Assembly (NCBI RefSeq): GCF_000025565.1
Contig: NC_014121.1
Coordinates: 3,162,001 to 3,226,000, forward strand
Origin: Enterobacter cloacae subsp. cloacae ATCC 13047
GTDB lineage: Bacteria > Pseudomonadota > Gammaproteobacteria > Enterobacterales > Enterobacteriaceae
Length of the DNA: 64,000 nt
Reading direction: 5' to 3'
Positions 20,970 to 32,910 of this stretch are shown here, in pieces (position 1 is the stretch's first letter; each line of letters starts with the position of its first letter). Position numbers and translations under genes: made by a program. The notes below the pieces were generated by a model, which worked only from the letters and a program-made list of their open reading frames with translations, was not told the DNA's origin and searched no databases.

Positions 20970-23003
20970 TCAAACATCCGGGAACATCACGCTATTCCCC
21001 GGCGCTTCCCGGTGCAGATGGATAAAGTTCAGGTGCCGTTCATACTGGTCCAGAATATCCGTAATCACCTGCTCCTTGCTGTAGTCCATCAAATCATTCC
21101 CCTGGCTACCTTCCAGCAGGAAGGTCTCCAGCCGGTAGTAGGTCGATTTGCCGCTGCGCGCGCGGTAGGTAAACCCGGGCACCGAATACTGCTGCGGCCA
21201 GATCTGATAGACAAAGTTCTGCTCGTCGCCCATATGCACCAGCAGATCCAGGTGCCCCAGGGTCTCGCCCTCTTCCGGCGGCAGGTTTTTCAGCTCCACG
21301 TAGGCACCGCGTAATCGCAACTCCTGCGCCACCTCTTCCATTGCCGGGAAGCAGACCGTCTCCATCATCTGGCTGGTGTAGCGCGTGCCCGGGTAGTTCA
21401 TCAGGCGCGAGAGACGCTTCTTCCAGCTCAGTCTGTCCTGGGCACCCAGCGGGCGCGGCGCGGTATCGCGGCTGGCGCTGACGCGACGGTAGTCTTCCAC
21501 CTTGAGCGATTTGTACAGCCCGGCCATCACAAAGAAGATCACAAAGCTGAACGGCAGACCCATGATCACCGTGGTGTTCTGCAGGGCGGAAATCCCGTTG
21601 GTCATCAGCATGCCGAGCGTCAGCAGGCCGATGGCGACCGACCAGAAGATACGCAGCCAGTTTGGTGCATCGCTGTTGATGTCCTTCAGCTTCGAGGTGA
21701 AGTTCCCCAGCACCAGCGCACCGGAATCCGCCGAGGTGACGTAAAACAGCAGGCCGGTAATGGTGGCCACGGAGGCGCTAAAGGTGAACGCCGGGTATTG
21801 CGCCAGCAGGCTGTAGAATCCGCGCTCCGGGTGCGCCATCGCCTCCTGCGCAAACGCCGCGTCACCGTGGATGATCTCATGCAGCGCACTGTTGCCAAAG
21901 ACCGACAGCCACAGCAGGGTAAAGGTGAACGGAATGATCAGCGTGCCCATCACGAACTGGCGGATGGTGCGCCCGCGCGAAATACGCGCCAGGAACAGGC
22001 CGACAAACGGCGACCACGCCACCCACCACGCCCAGAAGAACAGCGTCCAGTTGTTCATCCACTCCACCGGGCGGTCAAAGGCGAAGCTGTTCAGCGTCAT
22101 GCCCATAAAGCGGTTCACGTAGTCACCCACGTTCAGCACTAAGGCATTGAGCAGGAACGAGGTGTCGCCCACAAACAGCACAAACAGAATCAGCCCCAGC
22201 GCCAGCGCGACGTTCAGCTCGGAGAGCACGCGGATCCCCTTATCCACGCCGGCAGTGACCGAGATGGTGGCGATAATCACCGACAGCGCGATCAGCGCGG
22301 CTTTCGCCGCCAGCGAATCCGGGATATCAAACAGCACGCTCAGCCCGTAGTTGAGCTGCACCACGCCAATCCCGAGCGTAGTGGCAATACCGAAGATGGT
22401 GCCGATCACCGCCGCAATATCGACGCTATGTCCTATCGGGCCGTTAATCTTTTTACCGAAAATGGGGTACAGCGCAGAGCGAATGGTGAGGGGTAAATTA
22501 TAACGATAGCTAAAGTATCCGAGCGCCATGCCCATCAGGGCGTACATCGACCAGCCGGTCAGTCCGTAGTGGAACAGCGTCCAGACCATCGCCTGGCGCG
22601 CGGCCTCCATCGTCTGCCCTGCCCCTTCCGGCGGCTGCATATATTGCGTGACCGGTTCGGCCACGGAGAAGAACATCAGGTCGATGCCGATACCGGCGGC
22701 AAACAGCATCGCCGCCCAGCTTAACAGACTAAACTCGGGTTTTGACTGCTCGGGCCCGAGCTTCACCGAACCAAAGCGCGAACAGGCAATGCAGACAACA
22801 AAGACAATATAGAGCGTCGCCGCCAGCAAATAGTACCAGCCGAAGGTCTTCGACACCCAGTTCAGGGTGCGCCCAATCCACTCGGCAGAGAAGTCGCTAA
22901 AGAAGATCGTCATCAGGGAAAACAACAAAATCAGTCCTGCGGATGTATAAAAAACAACCGGATTGATTTTGTCCTTTTCTCTGTCTTGCGAAAGATCTGT
23001 CAT
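20970..23003 (-). CDS. betT: High-affinity choline transporter BetT
   Basis: A 677-residue BCCT-family transporter, importing choline with protons. Twelve membrane segments occupy about residues 15-510; the conserved BCCT tryptophan segment is seen in WTLFFWAWWVAWSPFVGLFL. The long cytoplasmic C-terminal tail (about 510-677) is typical of BetT and tied to osmotic activation. Divergent from betIBA, with a BetI-type operator in the gap. Confidence 0.97.
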   Translation of the reverse strand: MTDLSQDREKDKINPVVFYTSAGLILLFSLMTIFFSDFSAEWIGRTLNWVSKTFGWYYLLAATLYIVFVVCIACSRFGSVKLGPEQSKPEFSLLSWAAMLFAAGIGIDLMFFSVAEPVTQYMQPPEGAGQTMEAARQAMVWTLFHYGLTGWSMYALMGMALGYFSYRYNLPLTIRSALYPIFGKKINGPIGHSVDIAAVIGTIFGIATTLGIGVVQLNYGLSVLFDIPDSLAAKAALIALSVIIATISVTAGVDKGIRVLSELNVALALGLILFVLFVGDTSFLLNALVLNVGDYVNRFMGMTLNSFAFDRPVEWMNNWTLFFWAWWVAWSPFVGLFLARISRGRTIRQFVMGTLIIPFTFTLLWLSVFGNSALHEIIHGDAAFAQEAMAHPERGFYSLLAQYPAFTFSASVATITGLLFYVTSADSGALVLGNFTSKLKDINSDAPNWLRIFWSVAIGLLTLGMLMTNGISALQNTTVIMGLPFSFVIFFVMAGLYKSLKVEDYRRVSASRDTAPRPLGAQDRLSWKKRLSRLMNYPGTRYTSQMMETVCFPAMEEVAQELRLRGAYVELKNLPPEEGETLGHLDLLVHMGDEQNFVYQIWPQQYSVPGFTYRARSGKSTYYRLETFLLEGSQGNDLMDYSKEQVITDILDQYERHLNFIHLHREAPGNSVMFPDV

Positions 23004-23068
23004 CCAGTATCCCCACTATTTTTGTAACTATTAAAATCCAAATCCGCAACAATTAAGACACATTTTAT

Positions 23069-23082
23069 ATTGAACGTCCAAT
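23069..23082. promoter_or_regulatory. BetI operator between betT and betI
   Basis: Imperfect palindrome ATTGAACGTCCAAT in the divergent betT-betI promoter region, matching from memory the core of the E. coli BetI operator. Expected to repress both directions until choline is present. Confidence 0.78.
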
Positions 23083-23131
23083 CAAAAACCGCTTTAATGG
23101 TTAACCAACGCTGATGAATGGAGTGGCAAAA

Positions 23132-23719
23132 ATGCCCAAAGTGGGGATGCAGCCGATCCGGCGCAGGCAACTGATCAACGCCACGCTGGAAGCAATAAAT
23201 GAAGTGGGAATGCATGACGCAACCATCGCGCAGATCGCCCGTCGGGCGGGAGTCTCAACCGGGATCATCAGTCACTACTTCAAAGATAAAAATGGCCTGC
23301 TGGAAGCGACCATGCGCGACATCACCGGCCAGCTGCGCGACGCGGTTCTGAGCCGCCTGCATGCCCTGCCGGATGGCAGCGCAGAGCAACGATTGCAGGC
23401 GATTGTCGGCGGCAACTTTGATGAAACCCAGATCAGCAGCGCGGCAATGAAAGCCTGGCTGGCCTTCTGGGCGAGCAGCATGCATCAGCCGATGCTCTAC
23501 CGGTTGCAACAGGTAAGCAGCCGCCGTTTGCTTTCAAACCTGGTGTACGAATTCCGCCGCGAACTGCCGCGTGAACAGGCGCAGGAGGCGGGCTACGGGC
23601 TTGCAGCGCTGATCGACGGGCTGTGGCTGCGCGCCGCGCTAAGCGGCAAACCGCTGGATAAAAACGTAGCCCAGTCGCTCACCAGCCACTTTATCAGCCA
23701 GCATTTACCGACCGAATAA
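23132..23719 (+). CDS. betI: Choline-responsive repressor BetI
   Basis: A 195-residue TetR-family repressor of the bet genes, the same length as E. coli BetI. The N-terminal helix-turn-helix lies at about residues 30-50 ([26 protein letters not shown]). The ATG giving MPKVGMQ is used in preference to one six codons upstream because it matches the E. coli start. First gene of betIBA, 13 bases before betB. Confidence 0.96.
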   Translation: MPKVGMQPIRRRQLINATLEAINEVGMHDATIAQIARRAGVSTGIISHYFKDKNGLLEATMRDITGQLRDAVLSRLHALPDGSAEQRLQAIVGGNFDETQISSAAMKAWLAFWASSMHQPMLYRLQQVSSRRLLSNLVYEFRRELPREQAQEAGYGLAALIDGLWLRAALSGKPLDKNVAQSLTSHFISQHLPTE

Positions 23720-23732
23720 CCGAGGAGAATTT

Positions 23733-25205
23733 ATGTCCCGAATGGCAGAACAGCAGCTTTATATCAATGGTGGTTATACATCCGCCACCAGCGGTCGCAC
23801 CTTCGAGACCATTAACCCGGCTAACGGCGACGTTCTGGCGACCGTACAGGCCGCCGGGCGCGAAGATGTCGATCGCGCCGTCCAGAGTGCCCGGCAAGGG
23901 CAAAAAATCTGGGCGGCAATGACCGCCATGGAGCGCTCGCGCATTCTGCGTCGCGCCGTCGATATCCTGCGCGAGCGGAACGACGAACTGGCGAAGCTGG
24001 AAACCCTCGACACCGGTAAAGCGTATTCGGAAACCTCAACCGTGGATATCGTCACCGGTGCGGACGTACTGGAGTACTACGCGGGGCTGATCCCGGCGCT
24101 GGAAGGCAGCCAGATCCCACTGCGCGATACCTCTTTCGTCTACACCCGTCGCGAGCCGCTGGGCGTGGTGGCGGGTATTGGCGCGTGGAACTACCCGATC
24201 CAGATCGCCCTGTGGAAATCCGCCCCGGCGCTGGCGGCGGGCAACGCGATGATCTTCAAGCCGAGCGAAGTCACCCCCCTCACCGCCCTGAAGCTTGCGG
24301 AAATCTACACCGAAGCGGGCCTGCCGGACGGCGTGTTTAACGTTCTGCCGGGCGTAGGCGCGGAGACCGGCCAGTACCTGACCGAACACCCGGGCATCGC
24401 GAAAGTCTCCTTCACCGGCGGCGTCGCCAGCGGCAAAAAGGTGATGGCGAACTCGGCGGCCTCGTCCCTGAAAGAGGTGACGATGGAGCTGGGCGGCAAA
24501 TCCCCGCTGATTGTGTTTGACGATGCGGATCTCGATCTCGCTGCCGACATCGCGATGATGGCCAACTTCTTCAGCTCCGGCCAGGTCTGCACCAACGGCA
24601 CCCGCGTGTTCGTACCCGCGAAGTTCAAGGCCGCGTTTGAGCAGAAAATTGTTGAGCGCGTGGGCCGCATCCGCGCGGGCGATCTGTTCGATGAAAGCAC
24701 CAACTTTGGCCCGCTGGTCAGCTTCCCGCACCGCGACAATGTGCTGCGCTATATCGCCAAAGGCAAAGAGGAAGGTGCGCGCGTGCTGTGCGGCGGCGAC
24801 GTGCTGAAGGGCGAAGGCTTTGACAACGGCGCGTGGGTCGCTCCGACCGTGTTCACCGACTGCACCGACGAGATGACCATTGTGCGCGAAGAGATCTTCG
24901 GGCCGGTGATGTCCATCCTCACCTATGAATCTGAAGAAGAAGCTCTCCGCCGCGCCAACGATACCGACTACGGGCTGGCGGCAGGCATCGTGACGGCCGA
25001 TCTGAACCGGGCCCATCGCGCGATTCATCAGCTTGAGGCGGGTATTTGCTGGATCAACACCTGGGGTGAATCCCCGGCAGAGATGCCGGTTGGCGGCTAC
25101 AAACACTCCGGTATCGGCCGCGAAAACGGCGTGATGACGCTCCAGAGTTACACCCAGGTGAAGTCCATCCAGGTTGAGATGGGTAAATTCCAGTCCATAT
25201 TTTAA
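23733..25205 (+). CDS. betB: Betaine aldehyde dehydrogenase BetB
   Basis: A 490-residue NAD(P)+-dependent aldehyde dehydrogenase that oxidises betaine aldehyde to the osmoprotectant glycine betaine. The catalytic Cys is in GQVCTNG near residue 286 and the general-base Glu in ELGGKSP near 252; the cofactor loop is FTGGVASGK. The ribosome site GAGGAG precedes the ATG. 13 bases separate it from the betA start. Confidence 0.97.
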   Translation: MSRMAEQQLYINGGYTSATSGRTFETINPANGDVLATVQAAGREDVDRAVQSARQGQKIWAAMTAMERSRILRRAVDILRERNDELAKLETLDTGKAYSETSTVDIVTGADVLEYYAGLIPALEGSQIPLRDTSFVYTRREPLGVVAGIGAWNYPIQIALWKSAPALAAGNAMIFKPSEVTPLTALKLAEIYTEAGLPDGVFNVLPGVGAETGQYLTEHPGIAKVSFTGGVASGKKVMANSAASSLKEVTMELGGKSPLIVFDDADLDLAADIAMMANFFSSGQVCTNGTRVFVPAKFKAAFEQKIVERVGRIRAGDLFDESTNFGPLVSFPHRDNVLRYIAKGKEEGARVLCGGDVLKGEGFDNGAWVAPTVFTDCTDEMTIVREEIFGPVMSILTYESEEEALRRANDTDYGLAAGIVTADLNRAHRAIHQLEAGICWINTWGESPAEMPVGGYKHSGIGRENGVMTLQSYTQVKSIQVEMGKFQSIF

Positions 25206-25218
25206 CCGGGAGGTTTTT

Positions 25219-26883
25219 TTGCAATTTGACTACATCATTATTGGTGCCGGCTCTGCCGGCAACGTTCTGGCAACACGACTGACTGAAGATCCGAATACCA
25301 CCGTTCTGCTGCTTGAAGCGGGCGGCCCGGATTACCGCTTTGACTTCCGCACCCAGATGCCTGCCGCACTGGCATTCCCGCTGCAGGGCAAGCGCTACAA
25401 CTGGGCGTACGAAACCGAGCCAGAGCCCTATATGAATAACCGCCGCATGGAATGCGGACGCGGTAAAGGGTTGGGCGGGTCATCGCTCATCAACGGCATG
25501 TGCTACGTGCGCGGCAACGCGATGGATCTGGACAACTGGGCAAAAGAGCCAGGTCTGGACCACTGGAGCTACCTCAACTGCCTGCCCTACTACCGTAAGG
25601 CTGAAACCCGCGACGTGGGTCCAAACGACTACCACGGCGGCGACGGCCCGGTGAGCGTCACCACCTCCAAACCGGGCGTGAACCCGCTGTTTGAGGCAAT
25701 GGTGGAAGCGGGCGTACAGGCGGGCTACCCGCGCACGGACGATCTCAACGGCTATCAGCAGGAAGGCTTCGGCCCGATGGACAGAACGGTTACGCCACAG
25801 GGCCGACGCGCCAGCACCGCGCGCGGCTATCTGGATCAGGCGAAGCAGCGCCCGAACCTGACCATCCGCACCCATGCCATGACCGATCGCATTCTCTTTG
25901 ACGGCAAGCGCGCCGTGGGCGTTGAGTGGCTGGAAGGCGAAAGCACCATCCCGTCCAAAGCATCGGCAAACAAAGAGGTGCTGCTGTGCGCCGGGGCGAT
26001 TGCCTCTCCGCAGATCCTGCAACGCTCCGGCGTGGGCAACGCGGAACTGCTGAAGCAGTTTGATATTCCGCTGGTGCATGACCTGCCCGGCGTGGGCGAA
26101 AACCTGCAGGATCACCTGGAGATGTATCTCCAGTACGAATGCAAAGAGCCGGTCTCCCTCTACCCTGCCCTGCAGTGGTGGAACCAGCCGAAGATTGGCG
26201 CCGAGTGGCTGTTTGGCGGCACCGGCGTGGGGGCGAGCAACCACTTCGAGGCGGGTGGGTTTATCCGCAGCCGTGAGGAGTTCGAGTGGCCGAATATTCA
26301 GTATCACTTCCTGCCGGTGGCGATTAACTACAACGGCTCCAACGCGGTGAAAGAGCACGGCTTCCAGTGTCACGTTGGGTCGATGCGCTCACCAAGCCGC
26401 GGGCATGTGCGTATTAAATCGCGCGATCCGCACCAGCATCCGGCAATCCTGTTCAACTATATGTCCCACGAGCAGGACTGGCAGGAGTTCCGCGATGCGA
26501 TTCGCATCACCCGTGAGATCATGCATCAGCCTGCGCTGGACAAATACCGTGGCCGCGAAATCAGCCCGGGGGTTGAATGCCAGACCGACGAGCAACTGGA
26601 CGAGTTTGTGCGCAACCACGCCGAAACCGCCTTCCACCCGTGTGGAAGCTGCAAAATGGGCTATGACGAGATGGCGGTAGTCGATGGCGAAGGCCGCGTT
26701 CACGGGCTGGAAGGGTTACGCGTGGTGGATGCGTCGATCATGCCGCAGATCATCACCGGTAACCTGAACGCCACCACAATTATGATCGGTGAGAAAATTG
26801 CTGATGCCATTCGCGGGCGCGAGCCGCTGGCGAAAAGTACAGCGGCGTATTACGTGGCGAACGGAGCGCCGGTAAGACGCTGA
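25219..26883 (+). CDS. betA: Choline dehydrogenase BetA
   Basis: A 554-residue FAD-dependent GMC oxidoreductase, membrane-associated, that oxidises choline to betaine aldehyde. The FAD-binding motif [12 protein letters not shown] is at residues 7-18, the GMC signatures [11 protein letters not shown] and [15 protein letters not shown] follow, and the C-terminal active-site segment HPCGSCKMG and [12 protein letters not shown] are present. The start is TTG at 25219 behind GGGAGG, giving the MQFDYIIIG beginning seen in E. coli BetA; a longer frame reaches back into betB. Last gene of betIBA. Confidence 0.95.
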   Translation: MQFDYIIIGAGSAGNVLATRLTEDPNTTVLLLEAGGPDYRFDFRTQMPAALAFPLQGKRYNWAYETEPEPYMNNRRMECGRGKGLGGSSLINGMCYVRGNAMDLDNWAKEPGLDHWSYLNCLPYYRKAETRDVGPNDYHGGDGPVSVTTSKPGVNPLFEAMVEAGVQAGYPRTDDLNGYQQEGFGPMDRTVTPQGRRASTARGYLDQAKQRPNLTIRTHAMTDRILFDGKRAVGVEWLEGESTIPSKASANKEVLLCAGAIASPQILQRSGVGNAELLKQFDIPLVHDLPGVGENLQDHLEMYLQYECKEPVSLYPALQWWNQPKIGAEWLFGGTGVGASNHFEAGGFIRSREEFEWPNIQYHFLPVAINYNGSNAVKEHGFQCHVGSMRSPSRGHVRIKSRDPHQHPAILFNYMSHEQDWQEFRDAIRITREIMHQPALDKYRGREISPGVECQTDEQLDEFVRNHAETAFHPCGSCKMGYDEMAVVDGEGRVHGLEGLRVVDASIMPQIITGNLNATTIMIGEKIADAIRGREPLAKSTAAYYVANGAPVRR

Positions 26884-26886
26884 GTT

Positions 26887-26923
26887 GCCTGATGCCGGGT
26901 AAGGCGTAGCCGCCACCCGGCAA
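26887..26923. repeat. REP element after betA
   Basis: Single REP-type palindrome (GCCGGGTAAGGCGTAGCC with CCACCCGGC) between the convergent ends of betA and the cold-shock-domain gene. Confidence 0.8.
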
Positions 26924-26927
26924 CAAA

Positions 26928-27401
26928 TTACTTCAGCAGCTTAACCGTGGCATCGATATCGATTTCATCTTCGGTAAAGATCAGCGTGGTGTTCTGGAAG
27001 GTGGTGATCGCCAGCTTCTTCACCGTGCGCATTTCGCCCGGCTTTTTGTCGGTTTTCGGTTTGATGTTATTCATCAGCAGCCCGACCGATAGCACCGCGT
27101 TCTCTTTGTCGATGCCCGTATCCGCAGGCTCTTCTTCGCTAAACACCACGAAGGATTTGATGGAGGTGAGCTTCACGCGCTCGCCTGCAATATAGAGGTA
27201 TTTACTTTCCGGGATCACCTTCACCGCATAGGCGGAAAGGCCTTTGTTATTGGTGGTTGGCTCAAAAGTCACCGCCGCATCTTTCTTGATCAGATCAGGG
27301 TTGGCGACCTTAATCACATGAAAATAGCGGTTGTCACCGTTTTCATCTTTGATAAATCCAAAGCCTTTATCTTTAAACCACGTTGTGATTGTACCGTTCA
27401 T
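26928..27401 (-). CDS. Cold-shock-domain protein with C-terminal extension
   Basis: A 157-residue protein. Residues 1-66 form a CspA-type cold-shock domain with the RNA-binding motif KGFGFIKDENGDNRYF; the remaining 90 residues are a separate basic/acidic region not recognised as a named domain. Nucleic-acid binding of the N-terminal part is a family inference. It is a single gene, convergent with betA, with a REP element between. Not assigned to a classical Csp because it is more than twice their length. Confidence 0.8.
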   Translation of the reverse strand: MNGTITTWFKDKGFGFIKDENGDNRYFHVIKVANPDLIKKDAAVTFEPTTNNKGLSAYAVKVIPESKYLYIAGERVKLTSIKSFVVFSEEEPADTGIDKENAVLSVGLLMNNIKPKTDKKPGEMRTVKKLAITTFQNTTLIFTEDEIDIDATVKLLK

Positions 27402-27472
27402 CGCTGTTACCGCCTGTCAAATCGTCATGACTAAAGTTTTGCAGCGCGCAGTGTAATGCACAATGGCGGAGG

Positions 27473-27505
27473 AGACAAAAAAAAGCCCCTGCACGGGGGC
27501 AGGGG
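27473..27505 (-). terminator. Rho-independent terminator of the bud operon
   Basis: On the minus strand: stem CCCCTGC / GCAGGGG with a six-base loop, followed by a long T run. It lies 35 bases after budC and ends the budABC transcript before the cold-shock gene's promoter. Confidence 0.9.
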
Positions 27506-27539
27506 AAAACTCATGTCAGAGCTTATTAGTATTACGTTT

Positions 27540-30010
<2,471 letters not shown>

Positions 30011-30023
30011 GATAGTTCTCCTG

Positions 30024-30806
30024 TTAGTTTTCGACGGAACGGATCGCTGCATCAAGGTTGCTGGGGTGAAGGTTGGCCTGTAAAAACGCGCTGTCGGCGG
30101 GCAGGTCAATCATTAGCTTGTGTATTTCGCCAAAGGTGAGCACGCCGCTCTCCAGCTGGTAATCCAGCAGATGTCCCCCGCCCTGACGGTCGTCGGTAAT
30201 GAAATGTTCGTGATAGCCGGCCACGTTGATGCCCTGCATATGCTGCGGCGTGCGGAACCCAACCAGCACCCCTTCACGCTGGTTAAAGCGGAACACCGGC
30301 TGGTCGTCCAGCACGTCGGTCATCGCGCGGTATGGCGGCGTCTGACGCGGTACGGTACGGGTGTGGGCGTGGCGGAAGTTGCCGTCGATGCGCAGCGCGC
30401 AGAACAGGTTATCCGAGGGAATTTGCTGGTCGATCACGTCGTGGATCTGCTGACGGCTGACCGGCGCATCAAAGGTTTTGCGGTACTGCGGCTGGAACCA
30501 GGTCATCACCGCGAACGGCGTTTTCTGCTCTGGCTTCGCGGCGCGTGCGCTGCCGTCGGCGCGCAGCTGGTACACCTGGCTGCTGAAGGCAATCATTTCG
30601 CCGTCCAGCTCGTTGAAGGTGCCCAGACCAAAATCACCATGTGCCAGCAGATCGGCGATGGTGGTGTCCCCTTCGTAGACACCGCTTAGCAGGGCGCTCA
30701 TTAGCGATGTCTGATAGATCACGCTGTCAGGATGTTTAGCGGAGAACCCGCGCAGGGTCTCGCATAAGCTCGCCTCACAGTCGCAGGCAGATGAGTGCAT
30801 CATCAT
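30024..30806 (-). CDS. budA: Alpha-acetolactate decarboxylase BudA
   Basis: A 260-residue decarboxylase that converts acetolactate to acetoin. Zinc-binding histidines are visible in [16 protein letters not shown] and the family block [29 protein letters not shown] is intact. Three consecutive ATG codons start the frame (30806, 30803, 30800); the first is used because AGAGGA lies seven bases ahead. First gene of budABC, divergent from the LysR regulator. Confidence 0.96.
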   Translation of the reverse strand: MMMHSSACDCEASLCETLRGFSAKHPDSVIYQTSLMSALLSGVYEGDTTIADLLAHGDFGLGTFNELDGEMIAFSSQVYQLRADGSARAAKPEQKTPFAVMTWFQPQYRKTFDAPVSRQQIHDVIDQQIPSDNLFCALRIDGNFRHAHTRTVPRQTPPYRAMTDVLDDQPVFRFNQREGVLVGFRTPQHMQGINVAGYHEHFITDDRQGGGHLLDYQLESGVLTFGEIHKLMIDLPADSAFLQANLHPSNLDAAIRSVEN

Positions 30807-30908
30807 GCTCGTCCTCTTCAACTTTATTTATAAAGGTTAAATAAATGTTGACCCGATTCAGCAGAGAGTTCCAATATAGAATCCATGCTGGTTTGAGACG
30901 TTTTTGAT

Positions 30909-31790
30909 ATGGAACTTCGTTATCTGCGGTATTTTGTCGCGGTTGCACGCGAGCGACACTTCACCAGGGCGGCCAAAGCGCTGGGTATTTCACAGCCTCC
31001 TCTGAGTCAGCAGATCAAACGGCTCGAAGAGGAAGTGGGCACGCCGCTGTTCAGGCGTCTGACGAGAGGTGTGGAGCTAACCGAAGCGGGAGAAGCCTTC
31101 TACGAGGACGCCTGTAAGATCCTGGCGCTGAGCGACGCCGCGCTGGAGAAAGCCCGCGGCATCGCGCGCGGTCTGAACGGCAACCTGTCGATTGGCATCA
31201 CCAGTTCAGATGCTTTTCATCCCAAAATTTTCGCGCTCATTCGTCAGTTTCAGGTACAGAACATGGCGGTGCAGGTACACCAGGTGGAGGCCAATATGTC
31301 TTCTCTGACGGCGATGCTGGCGGAGGGGGAACTGGATATCGCCTTCGTGCGGCTGCCGTGTGAGAGCAGCAAGGCATTCGAGTTAAAAATCCTCGACCGG
31401 GAGCCGATGGTGGTGGCGCTGCATCGCGACCATCCGCTCGCAACAAGCGGCGCTCTGGCGCTGGAGCAGCTCCGGGATACGCCAGTGGTGTTGTTCCCGC
31501 AGGAGGTCGCTCCCGGCCTGTTCGACCGGGTTTACAGCTGTTGCGAACGGGCCGGAATAGACGTACAGCACGCGCTGCAGTCGTCTCAACTTTCGTCCTC
31601 CCTGAGCATGGTCTCTGCAGGCGGCGGATTCGCGCTGGTGCCGAAGTCAATGGCGGCCATTTCTCCGCCGAATGTCACCTACCACGCGCTGAGCTCACCG
31701 GAGCTTTATACCGATATCGCGCTGTGCTGGCGGCGCTTTGAACGCTCGCGGACGGTGAAGCGGTTCTTGACGATGATAAGCGAGGAGTAG
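30909..31790 (+). CDS. budR: LysR-type activator of the bud operon
   Basis: A 293-residue LysR-family protein with the N-terminal winged helix (about residues 18-40, TRAAKALGISQPPLSQQIKRLEE) and a substrate-binding domain from about 90. It is divergent from budA with 102 bases between the starts, the place of BudR/AlsR, which activates acetoin genes in response to acetate. The gap must hold the bud promoter and LysR boxes; no single site was assigned. Confidence 0.9.
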   Translation: MELRYLRYFVAVARERHFTRAAKALGISQPPLSQQIKRLEEEVGTPLFRRLTRGVELTEAGEAFYEDACKILALSDAALEKARGIARGLNGNLSIGITSSDAFHPKIFALIRQFQVQNMAVQVHQVEANMSSLTAMLAEGELDIAFVRLPCESSKAFELKILDREPMVVALHRDHPLATSGALALEQLRDTPVVLFPQEVAPGLFDRVYSCCERAGIDVQHALQSSQLSSSLSMVSAGGGFALVPKSMAAISPPNVTYHALSSPELYTDIALCWRRFERSRTVKRFLTMISEE

Positions 31791-31814
31791 CGGCCGGTTT
31801 GGTTGGTGGTTTTT

Positions 31815-31848
31815 GTAGGTCGGATACGGCGTAACCGCCATCCGGCAA
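31815..31848. repeat. REP element after budR
   Basis: REP-type palindrome (GTAGGTCGGATACGGCGTAA with CCGCCATCCGGC) 25 bases after the budR stop. Confidence 0.75.
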
Positions 31849-31968
31849 TTCCCTTCTGGAAGCCGCCTCGCAAACCTGCAAGCAACCTTATGTAATTCAT
31901 GGGCATCCCTTCCTTTCCTTTTTTTGCCGCCGTAAAGTGCCTGCGTTGCGGCACATCCGCAACCGGGC

Positions 31969-31990
31969 GTAGGAACCCGTTAGCATAAAG
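31969..31990 (+). promoter_or_regulatory. Upstream antisense target (seqA-like)
   Basis: GTAGGAA (31969-31975) and GCATAAAG (31983-31990), seven bases apart. Both are perfectly complementary, in the right order, to TTCCTAC (32086-32092) and CTTTATGC (32072-32079) inside the small RNA that follows. In phage P4 the CI RNA pairs with a seqA site on the leader transcript and causes premature termination. Confidence 0.68.
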
Positions 31991-31999
31991 CGATATTTT

Positions 32000-32029
32000 T
32001 TGTCGCGACAGCGCATATCCCGTTAGAAT
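32000..32029 (+). promoter_or_regulatory. Sigma-70-like promoter for the antisense RNA
   Basis: TTGTCG (-35, 32000-32005) and TAGAAT (-10, 32024-32029) with an 18-base spacer. Transcription from it would begin at about 32036, the first base of the hairpin-bounded RNA. In P4 the CI RNA may instead be processed from a longer leader, so the promoter role is an inference. Confidence 0.4.
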
Positions 32030-32036
32030 CACGGTG

Positions 32037-32104
32037 GCGCTGACGGAGCAGTCGAAAGGCTGGCCGTTTTTCTTTATGCACGGTATTCCTACCTCCGTCA
32101 GCGC
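32037..32104 (+). ncRNA. P4 CI / C4-type antisense RNA
   Basis: A 68-base segment closed by a perfect 12-base stem GCGCTGACGGAG / CTCCGTCAGCGC. Its interior carries CTTTATGC and TTCCTAC, each complementary to one site upstream (31969-31990) and one site downstream (32119-32158). Size, closing stem and paired flanking targets match the prophage immunity RNA of satellite phage P4 (CI RNA, about 70 nucleotides) and the C4 antisense RNA of P1/P7. In those phages the RNA represses the lytic leader transcript. No replication or integrase genes are left here, so this is probably a relic immunity locus. Confidence 0.7.
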
Positions 32105-32118
32105 TACCCCCTCTGAGT

Positions 32119-32158
32119 GTAGGAACTCATCGGGCGGTTAATATTTTTTTGCATAAAG
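32119..32158 (+). promoter_or_regulatory. Downstream antisense target (seqC-like)
   Basis: A second copy of both target words, GTAGGAA at 32119-32125 and GCATAAAG at 32151-32158. The last one overlaps the AAAGAGG ribosome site of the 151-residue ORF, so pairing with the antisense RNA could also block its translation. Confidence 0.6.
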
Positions 32159-32168
32159 AGGATGCCTT

Positions 32169-32624
32169 ATGGCTACTATCCCTGGATTTTCTTACGCGCT
32201 TACTGAAGAAAGCTCTGTTTATCACCTTCTCCACCAGCAACTTCCCGATTCTGCGGATCTCTTCGAACTGGCTGACGCCTGCACTGCGTATGTTAGCGTA
32301 TTGGTGGAAACTGATGACGCGGTGACGTTTGCCACACTCTGCAAGCGATTGCTGGCTGTGCTGAAGCGGCTGCGGGAATGCTGCGATGATGAACTTCCGC
32401 AGTATCTTGTTAAACAGTTGATTGCGGGAGAAAAGATTGCCTCCTGCGTGCCGGACTGCTGGCAGGAAACGACGTTGCAGGTGGATTATGCCGTAGCGTT
32501 AACGCTGGCGGTGATGGGTGGGACACTGCCTGCAAGCGTGGCGCAAGAACTCGTCGGACTGCTGCATGATATGGTCTGGTTGTTAGCGGAGTTTGTGAAG
32601 GAGCCGTATATTACGGCGCACTGA
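32169..32624 (+). CDS. 151-residue protein, probable P4-type satellite gene
   Basis: A 151-residue acidic, leucine-rich, cysteine-containing protein with no recognised domain; mostly predicted helix. The start has AAAGAGG eight bases ahead. It is directly downstream of the P4-type immunity RNA, the place of the early operon in P4, which itself contains an ORF of 151 codons; equality of length is suggestive but sequence identity could not be checked. Followed by a strong hairpin at 32641. GC content is like the core genome, unlike the AT-rich genes that follow. Confidence 0.6.
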   Translation: MATIPGFSYALTEESSVYHLLHQQLPDSADLFELADACTAYVSVLVETDDAVTFATLCKRLLAVLKRLRECCDDELPQYLVKQLIAGEKIASCVPDCWQETTLQVDYAVALTLAVMGGTLPASVAQELVGLLHDMVWLLAEFVKEPYITAH

Positions 32625-32640
32625 GGCGGGTGATGGGAGG

Positions 32641-32674
32641 CCGGGGATCTGCTGGGTAAGAAGCAGATCCCCGG
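32641..32674. terminator. Strong hairpin after the 151-residue ORF
   Basis: A perfect 12-base stem CCGGGGATCTGC / GCAGATCCCCGG with a ten-base loop, 16 bases after the stop codon. Only a weak T run follows, so it is called a terminator-like hairpin. Confidence 0.6.
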
Positions 32675-32910
32675 TCTTACGCAAAATTTAATGTTGTTTA
32701 TTGAATGTCTATTACGAAGTAAGAGCAAACGTTTGTATTTTCGCCCTCCCCATAGGCTGAGAACATAATGACGGCATTTCATTCCTAGTAATGACCGTTT
32801 GCCCATTTCTTTGCATTTATTCCATTTTATTATGCTTATCGCATCCATACATATGAACTATTTTTCAACTGTTTATTAAAATATTCATATCCATCTTTGT
32901 TACTGGCAAT

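Larger units (their letters stand above)
31791..32168. other. Non-coding leader region with P4-type immunity signals
   Basis: About 380 bases without a protein gene between budR and the 151-residue ORF. It contains one REP element near budR, then a leader with a sigma-70-like promoter, a small antisense RNA with a strong terminal stem, and two sites complementary to that RNA. The individual parts are listed separately. Confidence 0.65.

Noticed and set aside
31706..32032. Minus-strand frame of 108 codons across the budR end and the P4-type leader
   Set aside because: It spans a REP element and non-coding RNA targets, with no ribosome site and no family resemblance.
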